Positions 25,527 to 34,653 of a stretch of DNA of 64,000 nt are shown one piece after another (positions within the stretch are counted from its first letter, which is position 1; the number at the start of each line of letters is the position of its first letter). The stretch comes from Eubacteriales bacterium (GTDB lineage Bacteria; Bacillota; Clostridia; Acetivibrionales; JANLFN01). The notes beneath the pieces are model-generated. The model ran no database searches and was not told the DNA's origin. It was given only the letters and a program-made list of their open reading frames with translations. The translations under genes were made by a program, and so were the position numbers. The DNA is taken from NCBI GenBank assembly GCA_024655885.1, contig JANLFN010000004.1:172509-236508 (forward strand). Reading direction: 5' to 3'.

Positions 25527-26006
25527 TTACCCCGTTACTCCCCTTCTCATCCGCTGCTTGACAACAAAAAGTGCAAAAAGGATCCCTGCCGCATCAATAG
25601 TCACATCTCTGAATGAAGGAGTCCTCCCCGCCACCATCCTCTGGTGGAGCTCATCCAGAAATGCAAAGATCATGCAGAAGAAAAAGGTCATCCATCTGCT
25701 TTTCCAGAGCGGAATATGATAAAACAGGAGTATGCGGTAAGCTAAAACCGCAAGCAGAAAATATTCCAGGAAATGGGCGCTTTTTCTTAAAATAAAGTTG
25801 TAGTCCAGCTCTCCCAGGAAGCTCCCCTTTATCACCGTTGGAGGCAGCTGCACATATTCCCCCACTTCTTTCACGATACCCCTGGAAATCCTGTTGGACT
25901 GCGGGCCTGATTGGCTCGAAAAGGCAAATATCAACGCCAGGTATAAAACAAAAGCCGTCCAGGCGGCAATTTTAGCATGAAAACTTTTATGCGTTTTTTC
26001 CCTCAT
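25527..26006 (-). CDS. VanZ-family membrane protein
   Basis: A 159-residue protein with four hydrophobic segments and the VanZ pattern: FAFSSQSGPQSN after the first helix, RKSAHFLEYFLLAVLAYR, and FAFLDELHQRMVAGRTPSFRDVTIDAAG. VanZ-like proteins are common in Firmicutes; VanZ itself gives low teicoplanin resistance, but most members have no known role. The gene lies between the SLH protein and the heptose operon with 140-170 base gaps each side, where I see no further gene. Confidence 0.9.
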   Translation of the reverse strand: MREKTHKSFHAKIAAWTAFVLYLALIFAFSSQSGPQSNRISRGIVKEVGEYVQLPPTVIKGSFLGELDYNFILRKSAHFLEYFLLAVLAYRILLFYHIPLWKSRWMTFFFCMIFAFLDELHQRMVAGRTPSFRDVTIDAAGILFALFVVKQRMRRGVTG

Positions 26007-26174
26007 ATGACTTTGATTCTATCCTTTACATCCTACATCCATAGCCCATCACCCTTGCCAGGGCACGCCGCCGCAGGGCAAAAAGGACACAGGCTTCACG
26101 CCTGCAGCAATAAGTTTTCCCCTTTTTTTCAGCAGCCATACGTGCCTTCGGTAAAACCTGTTATTTATAATGAT

Positions 26175-26717
26175 TTAAGGAATTATATATTCAACTGCAA
26201 ATAGAAGATTGCTTGCTATATAGTCGGCAAACGGGGTGCGTATAAAATCTTTTCCATACCCCGTTTCTACCAGAATTGTTTTTGTTCCCGCCGCTTTTCC
26301 CGCAATCAAATCGCTTTCCTTATCTCCGATAGTGAAAGATAGGACAGGATCCACATTGTATTCCTTTAATGCGTTCATAAACATTCCGGCGGCAGGCTTC
26401 CTACAATTGCAGCCGGTTTTGTAAGGCCCCAGTCCGTGGATGTGATGAGGGCAGTAGTAGATGCGCTCCACATTCGCATTTCTTTTCATCAGCTCGTCTT
26501 TAAGCCACTTGTGAAGGATCAGAACATCTTCTTCAGTGTAAAAGCCGCGGGCAACCCCCGCCTGATTGGTCACGATAAATACTTTATAGCCCTTCTCATT
26601 TAAAAGGCTTATGCCTTCAACTGCTCCCGGAATAAATTCAAAATCGCTTATTTTATACAGATATCCCTTTTCAACATTAATGGTGCCGTCCCTGTCAAGA
26701 AACACAGCTTTGTTCAT
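26175..26717 (-). CDS. gmhB: D,D-heptose 1,7-bisphosphate phosphatase GmhB
   Basis: A 180-residue HAD phosphatase that removes the 7-phosphate... or 1-side precursor phosphate in the heptose pathway: in the GDP-branch it converts heptose 1,7-bisphosphate to the 1-phosphate. Motifs are FLDRDGTINVEKGYL (nucleophile Asp), FIVTNQAGVARG, the Zn loop YYCPHH...GCNCRKP and IGDKESDLIAGKAAG. The start ATG at 26717 follows TAAGGA and overlaps the gmhA 3' end by 23 bases. It is the last gene of the hddC-hddA-gmhA-gmhB set, which together makes GDP-D-glycero-alpha-D-manno-heptose. An adjacent in-frame start six codons earlier is possible. Confidence 0.9.
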   Translation of the reverse strand: MNKAVFLDRDGTINVEKGYLYKISDFEFIPGAVEGISLLNEKGYKVFIVTNQAGVARGFYTEEDVLILHKWLKDELMKRNANVERIYYCPHHIHGLGPYKTGCNCRKPAAGMFMNALKEYNVDPVLSFTIGDKESDLIAGKAAGTKTILVETGYGKDFIRTPFADYIASNLLFAVEYIIP

Positions 26718-27303
26718 ATTCCTTATTTTCTCCAAATAATGCCTTTTCGGTAATATCGCATATTATATGGCCGATTAATATATGGCTCTCCTGAATTCTC
26801 GGTGTGTCATCCGACGGAACGATTAAAGGCTTATGGGCGTATTTTTTGTTTTCCCCCCCGTCTTTCCCTAAAAGCGCAATTACATAGGCCCCTTTTTCCC
26901 TGGCAGCTTTAAATGCCAGGGATACATTGGGAGAATTCCCGCTGGTGCTGATGCCGATAACCACATCCCCTTTTTCCGCCAGTCCTTCCACCTGCTTTTC
27001 GAACACATGCTCATATCCGAAATCATTTCCTATGGATGTCAATATGGAAGTATCGGTTGTCAGGGCAATGGCCGGCAGGGAAAGCCTGTTCAGCCTGAAC
27101 TTGCTTACCAGCTCCCCGGCAATATGCTGTGCGTCCGCCGCGCTACCGCCATTCCCAAACAGCAGAACCTTTTTCCCGTTTTTATACGCTTCAATCACCT
27201 TGCAGCTTATTTCAAAGATGTCACCAATAAATTTTTCATCTTCCAGCATCCTCTGTTTAGGCAGTATACTCATTCGGATGTTCTCTTTTATAAAATTTCT
27301 CAT
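26695..27303 (-). CDS. gmhA: Phosphoheptose isomerase GmhA
   Basis: A 202-residue SIS-domain enzyme that converts sedoheptulose 7-phosphate to D-glycero-D-manno-heptose 7-phosphate, the first step of nucleotide-heptose synthesis. Motifs are LLFGNGGSAADAQHIAGELV, ALTTDTSILTSIGNDFGYE, VVIGISTSGNSPNV and the C-terminal EXXH-type QESHILIGHIICDITE. The start ATG at 27303 follows GGGGAAGGGTG. It overlaps the hddA end by 47 bases and gmhB by 23, so translation is coupled through the set. Confidence 0.93.
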   Translation of the reverse strand: MRNFIKENIRMSILPKQRMLEDEKFIGDIFEISCKVIEAYKNGKKVLLFGNGGSAADAQHIAGELVSKFRLNRLSLPAIALTTDTSILTSIGNDFGYEHVFEKQVEGLAEKGDVVIGISTSGNSPNVSLAFKAAREKGAYVIALLGKDGGENKKYAHKPLIVPSDDTPRIQESHILIGHIICDITEKALFGENKEYEQSCVS

Positions 27304-28333
27304 TTTCACCCTTCCCCGCATTCAAATTCCACTTTTGCATTCCACTTAAATCAAATCCCCAGCTTATGACCTGTCCTCCCATCGCCTCCATCCGCTCAGA
27401 CACCTTGAATTTCTTTTCATTGGGACAGTATAAGAGCAGGTAGCCTCCGCCGCCCGCCCCCAGCAGCTTTCCTCCCAAAGCCCCTGCTTTAAGGGCTTCC
27501 GCATAGAGTTCGTCTATCTTAGGGTTGGTGATTTTACTGCTCATTTTCTTTTTGTTTTCCCACCCGTAATGGAGCAGCCGCCCGAAATTATGAAGGTTTC
27601 CCCTCAGCAGCTGGCTTTTCATGGCATACGCAATATCCTTCAGCTCATCCATGGCCGCCACCGAATCCACGTCCTTATTCTCATAATTTTTGATCTGGTC
27701 TTCGATGATATTGGCGGAAAGCCTTATTCCCCCCGTATAGCATAAAACCAGGTTGTATTCCAGCTCGTTCATTAAATAATCGGGTATGCGCAGCGGATTT
27801 ACCACCACCATGTCTTTATAGAACTCAATAAAATTAAATCCGCCGAAGCAGGCGGAATATTGGTCCTGATAGCCGCCGGCTATTCCCAATTCCTTTCTTT
27901 CAATCCTTATAGCCTTTTCAGCAATTTCATAATTGTCCATAGCGATGTTTTGCCACTCTATAATAGCGCCAATCATGGCGACCACCAGGGTGGAGGACGA
28001 GCCAAGCCCGGAACCCGGAGGAGCGTCGCTGTGCAAATACACCTGGCATCCCTTGCTGACCGAAAGATTCTTTAGAACCGCCTTTACCAGGCTCAGTTTA
28101 CCGCTGTAATCAAGTTCTTCGGCACAGTTATATTTTGCGACAATGTCAAAGTCCAACGAATTGACCTCTATTATATCGGTCAGGTTGGGCAGGACGCTGG
28201 CATAGGCATATTTGTCAATTGTAGCGCTTAATACCGCTCCTCCTCTTTCATCACAGTAGGGGGGCACGTCGGTCCCCCCACCAGCAAAGCTTATCCTCAA
28301 CGGCGCTTTTGCGCGGATAACCACAGTCCTCAC
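27257..28333 (-). CDS. hddA: D-glycero-D-manno-heptose 7-phosphate kinase HddA
   Basis: A 358-residue GHMP kinase. It has the N-terminal KAPLRISFAGGGTDVPPY, the ATP-binding PPGSGLGSSSTLVVAMIGAI and the C-terminal AGALGGKLLGAGGGGYLLLY. These agree with HddA of the GDP-heptose branch, which makes the alpha-1,7-bisphosphate; galactokinase-like relatives are excluded by the neighbours gmhA, gmhB and hddC. The start overlaps the hddC stop by four bases. In S-layer-bearing Gram-positives this pathway feeds S-layer glycans, which fits the SLH genes nearby. Confidence 0.92.
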   Translation of the reverse strand: MRTVVIRAKAPLRISFAGGGTDVPPYCDERGGAVLSATIDKYAYASVLPNLTDIIEVNSLDFDIVAKYNCAEELDYSGKLSLVKAVLKNLSVSKGCQVYLHSDAPPGSGLGSSSTLVVAMIGAIIEWQNIAMDNYEIAEKAIRIERKELGIAGGYQDQYSACFGGFNFIEFYKDMVVVNPLRIPDYLMNELEYNLVLCYTGGIRLSANIIEDQIKNYENKDVDSVAAMDELKDIAYAMKSQLLRGNLHNFGRLLHYGWENKKKMSSKITNPKIDELYAEALKAGALGGKLLGAGGGGYLLLYCPNEKKFKVSERMEAMGGQVISWGFDLSGMQKWNLNAGKGENEKFYKREHPNEYTA

Positions 28334-29031
28334 CTTCCTTTAAAATCTTCTTGGGATTTGTAATAGGTTTCAGGAATTCCGATATCAATAAAATAGCCTT
28401 TGCTCTTATAGCCATAGACCGATGAATGATTATTTATGAAGTATGGAAGAAGTTCCGACTCGAGAGATATTTTTCTATGCGGCTGGATATGGTCTAATAT
28501 GCCTTTTTGGAATATGTACACCCCTGCATTGATAAAACCGGATATTCCATTTGAATTCTTTTCAAGAAACCGGCCTATCCTGTTGCCTTCACCTAAAACA
28601 ATGGACCCGTAGCGCCTGGTATCCTTGGTTTGAACCAGCGCAACAGTAATTTGGGATTTTTTCCCTCTATGATAACCGAGCATTTTTCCGTAATCCAATT
28701 CCAGAAAAGTGTCTCCGTTTAAAACGAAGAAGTCATCCTCAGAGATATACTTTTCCGCCAGCTTTAAAGCCCCCCCGGTTCCTAAAGGTTCTTCCTCTTC
28801 AGAGTACTGAATCCGGCATCCCCAGGGGCTCCCGTCCTTGAAATGCTCCCTGATCCGGTAGCCCAGGTAGCCCGTGCACAGCACAATATTCTTAACATCC
28901 TGTTTCGCCAAATATTTAATTATGTATTCCAGAAATGGCCTGTCATTGACCGAGACCATGGGCTTGGGCCGGTCCCGGACAACACTCCTTAACCTGGTGC
29001 CCAGGCCTCCGGCCAGGACTAATGCTTGCAT
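28330..29031 (-). CDS. hddC: D-glycero-alpha-D-manno-heptose 1-phosphate guanylyltransferase HddC
   Basis: A 233-residue nucleotidyltransferase of the NTP_transferase family. N-terminal ALVLAGGLGTRLRSVVRDRPKPM binds the nucleotide; VNDRPFLEYIIKYLAKQ and EEEPLGTGGALKLAEKYI and FFVLNGDTFLELD follow the usual order. With hddA, gmhA and gmhB it completes GDP-D-glycero-alpha-D-manno-heptose. By motif alone it could be a mannose-1-phosphate guanylyltransferase; the neighbours decide the call. It begins after the AT-rich cassette ends, and base composition is intermediate here. Confidence 0.88.
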   Translation of the reverse strand: MQALVLAGGLGTRLRSVVRDRPKPMVSVNDRPFLEYIIKYLAKQDVKNIVLCTGYLGYRIREHFKDGSPWGCRIQYSEEEEPLGTGGALKLAEKYISEDDFFVLNGDTFLELDYGKMLGYHRGKKSQITVALVQTKDTRRYGSIVLGEGNRIGRFLEKNSNGISGFINAGVYIFQKGILDHIQPHRKISLESELLPYFINNHSSVYGYKSKGYFIDIGIPETYYKSQEDFKGR

Positions 29032-29070
29032 AAGCTTTGCTCCTCTGTAAATATTTCTATTTTAATTATG

Positions 29071-29820
29071 TTATAAGTAATTTTGTATTTTCTGACGTAA
29101 AACATGAAAAAAAAAGGGTGGGTTTTCGATTAAATACCTCCTCCATAGCCTTTTAGGTTCCCGTATCAGTCTGAAAAGCCATTCAAATCCTAATCTTTGC
29201 AGCCACATAGGCGCTCTTTCTTTCTTCCCTGCAACAAAGTCAATAGCTGCTCCACATGGTATAAGAACATTGCAGGTTAATTTATCTTTATTTTTATAGA
29301 TCCACTTTTCCTGTTTGGGTGCGCCTAACGCAACAAATAAAATTTCTGCTTCCGAAGCATTAATATAGTTAATAATTTCTTCATTCTCGGCTTCTGTAAG
29401 TTCACGAAAAGGAGGAGAATACAATCCGACAACACTTACATTAGAATAATTTCTTTCTATTTTCTCCTTCGCAGAACATAGAACATTGTACTGAGTTCCA
29501 TATAAAAAAATTTTCAATTGCCTGTCTGTAGAATGTTCAAAAATCTTTACAAGTAAATCTGCACCTGTAATTCTTTCTTTCAGGGCACAGTTTAAAAATT
29601 TTGATGCCCAAATGATGGGCATACCATCAGGAACAACCAAATCTGCCTCATCAATAATTTTTTTATATAATTCATCATTTATACTTTTCATAATGCAATC
29701 AACATTTATAGGTATTATAAATATCTTCCACCTATCTGAAATGCATTTAAATATAATATTAAGTACATCACTCATTCTCATATTATTAAACTTAATCCCC
29801 AAAATATGGCTACATAGCAT
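29071..29820 (-). CDS. WecG/TagA/CpsF-family glycosyltransferase (GT26)
   Basis: A 249-residue cytoplasmic-face glycosyltransferase. GT26 marks are TINVDC-like IIPINVDCIMKSIND, ADLVVPDGMPIIWASKFL, ERITGADLLVKI, FLYGTQYNVLCSAKEKI and FVALGAPKQEKWIYKNK. The family adds ManNAcA, N-acetylmannosamine or similar sugars to an undecaprenyl-linked primer. The gene is AT-rich, as are the next seven upstream. The ATG at 29820 directly follows the upstream stop at 29823. Confidence 0.9.
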   Translation of the reverse strand: MLCSHILGIKFNNMRMSDVLNIIFKCISDRWKIFIIPINVDCIMKSINDELYKKIIDEADLVVPDGMPIIWASKFLNCALKERITGADLLVKIFEHSTDRQLKIFLYGTQYNVLCSAKEKIERNYSNVSVVGLYSPPFRELTEAENEEIINYINASEAEILFVALGAPKQEKWIYKNKDKLTCNVLIPCGAAIDFVAGKKERAPMWLQRLGFEWLFRLIREPKRLWRRYLIENPPFFFHVLRQKIQNYL

Positions 29821-29822
29821 TT

Positions 29823-30938
29823 TTAGTGTCCTCTCTTATACCATAATAAAGTGGCTTTTGCCGTTTCAGCCCAGGAAAACCGCTTAACATTCTCTAAACC
29901 TTTTTTTATTAAAGTATCTCTTTTCTCTTTATTTTTAAGTACGTAAGAAATTTCTTCAGCTAAGCTAAACTCATTATTATCATCAAATAGATGCACTGCC
30001 TCCCCCCCTATTTCTGGAATACAGGAATTATTGGCTGCTATTACGGGGATACCACATGCCATTGCTTCTAACATAGGTACGCCAAATCCTTCATAAATAC
30101 TTGGGAATACAAATAAAGAAGCCATCCTATATAATGATTTAACATCCTCATCTTTAACATACCCAGTAAATATTATGTCTTTCTCTATACCTAATTGCAT
30201 CATTAAATCATCAAATGAGCTATCTATCCATCCTTTTCTACCACAAATAACTATTTTTTCTTCAATCGGATCGTTGCTTTTTAAGATAGAATAAGCCTTT
30301 AACAATAACTTCAAATTTTTTCTTGGCTCATTCGTGCCTACAAATAATATATATTTTGAAGGCAACTTATATTGATCTCTAATATATTTCAATTTAACTT
30401 TAGACTCATTATCAGTGTTGAACTTAGAATTATCATATGCGTGATAAATGACCCTTATATTTAAAGCTTTTTTTAAAAAATTACTTATATCATTTTTAGT
30501 ACTAATTGAATTTACACATATATTCACATTTTTAAATAATGATATTTCATAAAGAATTTTAAAATATAAGTACCCTTTAAGAGACATCGTTTTCGGATAT
30601 TTCCAAACAGTAGCATCATGTATCGTAAGATATATATTCCCAAAATAAAATGCTGGTGGAGGAAACGCCGGAAAATGAACTAAATCAAGTTTTTCTCTAT
30701 ATAAACATATGGGTAATATTATCTGATCGACGATCCATTGATTTTTAATAGGTATAATTATCGACTTAAATTTATCTTTGTATGGAATTAGTTCTTTATG
30801 TACATCATTTCTAAAAAAAACAATATATTCATTTTCGTTGTCATAAATTAAAAGTTCTTTTAGCAAATTAAGAGCATAATACTCAATACCTGTTAAATTA
30901 CTTTTAGATAGAGATGTTGCATCAAAACCGATTTTCAT
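29823..30938 (-). CDS. Glycosyltransferase family 4
   Basis: A 371-residue GT-B enzyme. N-terminal MKIGFDATSLSKSNLTGIEYYALNL is typical of GT4 members, the C-terminal half has ILFVGTNEPRKNLKLLLKAY, IVICGRKGW and the EX7E-type FVFPSIYEGFGVPMLEAMACGIPVIAAN. Donor and acceptor are unknown. It is AT-rich and tightly packed with the GT26 and GT2 genes. Confidence 0.92.
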   Translation of the reverse strand: MKIGFDATSLSKSNLTGIEYYALNLLKELLIYDNENEYIVFFRNDVHKELIPYKDKFKSIIIPIKNQWIVDQIILPICLYREKLDLVHFPAFPPPAFYFGNIYLTIHDATVWKYPKTMSLKGYLYFKILYEISLFKNVNICVNSISTKNDISNFLKKALNIRVIYHAYDNSKFNTDNESKVKLKYIRDQYKLPSKYILFVGTNEPRKNLKLLLKAYSILKSNDPIEEKIVICGRKGWIDSSFDDLMMQLGIEKDIIFTGYVKDEDVKSLYRMASLFVFPSIYEGFGVPMLEAMACGIPVIAANNSCIPEIGGEAVHLFDDNNEFSLAEEISYVLKNKEKRDTLIKKGLENVKRFSWAETAKATLLWYKRGH

Positions 30939-30956
30939 ACAGACCTCTTTTAAAAT

Positions 30957-31859
30957 TTATAAATTTTCTGCTTTACCCAACTTTTGATTGAAGAAGTCCA
31001 TAAAACCTCTATAGCATACATGAATAAGTTGTTGCTTGTGTTGAAAACGCCATAGAATACACTTAACTATTCTTGTAAGACCAAAAGTCAATAAAAAAAT
31101 ACCTCTACTGTATTTTTTATGATAAAATTTAAAAAAATAATGTAATCTATTTCTTGTTGAATAGTAAATGTAAATTTTCGAATCATCTTTTGAAGACATG
31201 CCAATTTTGTGCCATATAACACTCTTTGGCTCATATAAAAGTTTATATTTTTTAAGAGTCCTTTTACAAAAATCAGTATCTTCATTATAAAGAAAATATT
31301 CTTCATCAAAGAGGCCAATATCTTTAAAAACATCTTTGCTTATTAACATCATACAACCAGTTATAAAATTTACTGTTCTTCTCTGATTATACTTAGTATT
31401 ATCCAATCGGTTTATATTTTTATGTACTCCACCTCTATACCAATTTAATACTCCCCCAGCATACCATAAGATATTACTGTGATAATAGTAGATTTTACCA
31501 CCTATAATACCAATTGATTTATCCTCAAGAGCTGCAGATACAAGATGTACTAAAAAGTCTTTATCTACTATAGTGTCATTGTTCAATAAGCATATATAAT
31601 CTGCTCCTTCATTAAGGGCATATTTTATTCCAATGTTATTACCAGCTGAAAAACCATTATTTTTTCTTGTTTGGATAAAAATATGATAAGGAAATTTCTC
31701 TCTTAAAATTCTTTCCGAATCATTTTCGGAATGGTTATCAATTATAACTATTTTATAGTTTTTATAAGTATTATTTTCTATGCTCTCAATACATTCAATA
31801 GTATCAGCCCAATTATTAAAGTTAAGTATTATAATATAGACTAATGGATAATTCATCAA
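30957..31859 (-). CDS. Glycosyltransferase family 2
   Basis: A 300-residue GT-A enzyme with VYIIILNFNNWADTIECIESI, IVIIDNHSENDSE, ADYICLLNNDTIVDKDFL (DXD-like DND) and the rhamnosyltransferase-like FDEEYFLYNEDTDFCKRT. The last motif is common in rhamnosyl- and related transferases. With the dTDP-rhamnose genes in the same locus, rhamnose transfer is plausible but not proven. AT-rich. Confidence 0.9.
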   Translation of the reverse strand: MMNYPLVYIIILNFNNWADTIECIESIENNTYKNYKIVIIDNHSENDSERILREKFPYHIFIQTRKNNGFSAGNNIGIKYALNEGADYICLLNNDTIVDKDFLVHLVSAALEDKSIGIIGGKIYYYHSNILWYAGGVLNWYRGGVHKNINRLDNTKYNQRRTVNFITGCMMLISKDVFKDIGLFDEEYFLYNEDTDFCKRTLKKYKLLYEPKSVIWHKIGMSSKDDSKIYIYYSTRNRLHYFFKFYHKKYSRGIFLLTFGLTRIVKCILWRFQHKQQLIHVCYRGFMDFFNQKLGKAENL

Positions 31860-31903
31860 AGTCTACTCACCTTCTCTATTTAAAAATCAAAATGCCTAAT
31901 TTA

Positions 31904-33253
31904 TTATTGTTGATTTGTAATATAAATTGGATCGATTGGTTCTTTTACAATAGATTCGCTAAAATGCTTTATGGGTAATTTACCATAACTATTTAGGGTA
32001 CTCAATAAATAACCTAACAAAAACCAATAATGAAAAATTGACGTAAAAGTGAGGATTTGCTCAGAAATCATACCAGTCATCATATATATTATTGTTGAAA
32101 AAGCAATAGTTCTTATTAGTACTAATTGCTTTTCATCCATTGCAGCATTATTTAATTTAATGATCTGAAAATGTTTTACAATCGCATAAAGCATTAAAAG
32201 CCATGAGGCAATGAAATAAATAAACCCGAGCAGTCCAACTTGACCTATAATAGAAAGATAAGCATTTTCGGTTGAAAAAGCATTGCCAGTGAGCGCTGCT
32301 GCCCATGCTCCAAAAGTTCCAACACCATTCCCAAAAATTGATATTTCTTTTAAGGAGTATAGTACTGACATTATGTGTCCATTAGTAGAAGAATCATTTA
32401 GATATACACTAATTGTAGAAATATTCAGCATAAAGAAGATAGTAACACTCAAGGCAAAACCAATGGATAGAATTCTTAGTTTCTTCTTAAATAATAAATA
32501 AAGTAACAACGATATTGTTGTTGCTATTAAAATAACTCGGCTATATGTCAAATAAATTGTTACACCTATTAAAAGTACTTTTAAAAAATTCTTCTTTAAA
32601 TTTGTATCTTTGTTCTTAATATTTTTCTCTACTGTAAAGAATAAATACAAAAAAGGGACAATTAAAAAGTATGCTGCAGTTAATGGGCTAGCAAAAGTAC
32701 TTATCATTCGTTTTGTTGAAAAGAAGCCATTTCCATAGTCACCGAAGAAATTTCCAGGAAGCCCATTATAGACAAAAGCATCTGCTCCTTTCACAATTCT
32801 GATGTATTCTCCAATTCCTATAAAATCTCTCCATAATGCTGTACTATTAATAAAAAAATCAATCATTCCTAAAATGCACAGGAAAATAATAAAATTAAGA
32901 TACCTCATAAGAAAACTCATCTTAAATTCCTTTTTATTAATTAAATATCCAATAATAACTGTAACAAAAGGTAGTGTCAATGCCCTAAATGAAATAAATC
33001 TAGAATTCATCGGAGCTTCAGAGATAAAAAAGAATATAACACAAGTTAATAAGTATAAAACTATTGCTATGTTTGGATAAAACTTCTTAATGTTTTTCAA
33101 TACTAAGATAAAAAAAATCAGATACACTATAATATCTTTTGCCATTAACAAATAATAAATTAATAAGGAATTTTTTGTTAATCTTAGTCCTATAGAAAAT
33201 AGCACATCTTGAAAAGTAATCAATACAAGAATTAATTTAACAAAAAATATCAT
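31904..33253 (-). CDS. wzy: O-antigen ligase/polymerase-like membrane protein (Wzy)
   Basis: A 449-residue protein with about 11-12 hydrophobic segments and one larger loop after residue 130 (ALWRDFIGIGEYIRIVKGADAFVYNG). The segment YSRVILIATTISLLLYLL followed by a long loop ending FGNGVGTFGAW is the O-antigen ligase/Wzy pattern. It should polymerise lipid-linked repeat units on the outer face of the membrane. Sequence divergence is normal for Wzy, so the call rests on topology and on the neighbours (flippase, glycosyltransferases). Confidence 0.8.
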   Translation of the reverse strand: MIFFVKLILVLITFQDVLFSIGLRLTKNSLLIYYLLMAKDIIVYLIFFILVLKNIKKFYPNIAIVLYLLTCVIFFFISEAPMNSRFISFRALTLPFVTVIIGYLINKKEFKMSFLMRYLNFIIFLCILGMIDFFINSTALWRDFIGIGEYIRIVKGADAFVYNGLPGNFFGDYGNGFFSTKRMISTFASPLTAAYFLIVPFLYLFFTVEKNIKNKDTNLKKNFLKVLLIGVTIYLTYSRVILIATTISLLLYLLFKKKLRILSIGFALSVTIFFMLNISTISVYLNDSSTNGHIMSVLYSLKEISIFGNGVGTFGAWAAALTGNAFSTENAYLSIIGQVGLLGFIYFIASWLLMLYAIVKHFQIIKLNNAAMDEKQLVLIRTIAFSTIIYMMTGMISEQILTFTSIFHYWFLLGYLLSTLNSYGKLPIKHFSESIVKEPIDPIYITNQQ

Positions 33254-33330
33254 TTTAAACTTTATCCTCCTGTAACATTTGTGATTTATAACATTACTGC
33301 GGTAATATGGTATTAAATATTTTATAAACT

Positions 33331-34620
33331 TTACATCGTCAATAATTCTGTTGAATAATCATCAATCTTTTTAAATACATTTAATATTTCGTTGGAGACT
33401 CCCTCCATTTTGATTAAAAGCTTTTGCTTAATTTTATCCTTTTTTTTAAAACACGATTCTACAATTCCCAAAATATCCTCTAGGCTGTTCACTCTTGGGT
33501 CCGCAATACATTCACCTAAGTCAAACTGTTCCCAAATACCTAAAAACTTTCTGCTATAAGCTATAGGTACCGTTGGAATATACATGGATATCGCTCCGAT
33601 ACATGCATGCATTCTTGCTCCAATAAAAAAATCACACTCACCAATTATACTTTTTAATTTGTCTTCAGAATAAGCTTTATTTAGCAAAAAAAAGCGGTTT
33701 GTATACTTATCGTCAAACATATCATATATACACTTACAGGCAGTCAAATCATCTTCAATAGGATTCTCTTGTGAGATTACATGTGGTATAAACAGTATTT
33801 TGGTATTTTCATTTTTTAGTAATAAAGATGATACTATTTGATACATTAGTTCTTTATAATCAACTAATAAATTAAACATATTATTTTGAGTATATCCACC
33901 ATTATATAATAGTCCACTCACATTAACTCCTATAATACATGACTGTTGACTATCGAGGTTTTTATAAATATCGGATATACTAACCTGTGGATTTGGTTTC
34001 ATATAAAACGCCATATCAGGTGCATAAGATATTTTATTTTTAATTATACCAATTTGTTTACTTACAACTTCATAACTTATTAAATCTCTGACAAAGCAAT
34101 GGTTAACATTTTTTAATATATATGCAGCAGCTTTTTTTACAAAAAAGAAATTGAATGGGCCTATCGTTTGGGGGAGAAGAAAAATTTTCTTTTTCAATTT
34201 AAAAGTTGAAATCTTAATAGTTGAATGTACTATAAACCTTTTAATTCCATATATATCACTAAAACTGTCACCTTCACTTAAGTCTAAAATTAAGTCTGCA
34301 TTTGCTAATTCTTTATATATGTGGTTATACTTTTTAATAATGTATTGAAATATGTTCCTCGGAAAAACATTTTTTAAATAGCACAACATACAGACCATGA
34401 GACTTTCGTATCCTCTGCAAGGGATTTCATCAATAATAACATTAACTCCATTGACACAAATACTATTTGATATTCTTTCTTTCACGGTATATGATAGTAT
34501 TCTTATATCAACCCTTTTATAATAGTCAATCAACGCATTTATCGTGCCTCTTGTTAATGCATTGACTCCCCGATTACCAGAATTCAAAGAAGCTCCCACT
34601 AAAAGAATTTTCCGTTGCAT
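33331..34620 (-). CDS. Polysaccharide pyruvyl transferase family protein
   Basis: A 429-residue protein with the family N-terminus ILLVGASLNSGNRGVNALTRGTINAL and C-terminal FIGARMHACIGAISMYIPTVPIAYSRKFLGIWEQF, which includes the conserved His and Arg. The family transfers pyruvate from phosphoenolpyruvate to sugars as ketals. Such ketals on secondary wall polymer bind SLH domains (CsaB), and others decorate exopolysaccharide. This protein is longer than the usual CsaB (about 370), so decoration of the local glycan is as likely. AT-rich. Confidence 0.87.
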   Translation of the reverse strand: MQRKILLVGASLNSGNRGVNALTRGTINALIDYYKRVDIRILSYTVKERISNSICVNGVNVIIDEIPCRGYESLMVCMLCYLKNVFPRNIFQYIIKKYNHIYKELANADLILDLSEGDSFSDIYGIKRFIVHSTIKISTFKLKKKIFLLPQTIGPFNFFFVKKAAAYILKNVNHCFVRDLISYEVVSKQIGIIKNKISYAPDMAFYMKPNPQVSISDIYKNLDSQQSCIIGVNVSGLLYNGGYTQNNMFNLLVDYKELMYQIVSSLLLKNENTKILFIPHVISQENPIEDDLTACKCIYDMFDDKYTNRFFLLNKAYSEDKLKSIIGECDFFIGARMHACIGAISMYIPTVPIAYSRKFLGIWEQFDLGECIADPRVNSLEDILGIVESCFKKKDKIKQKLLIKMEGVSNEILNVFKKIDDYSTELLTM

Positions 34621-34653
34621 ACTACCTCCACAAATTAGTTTTTGCTTATTGGC

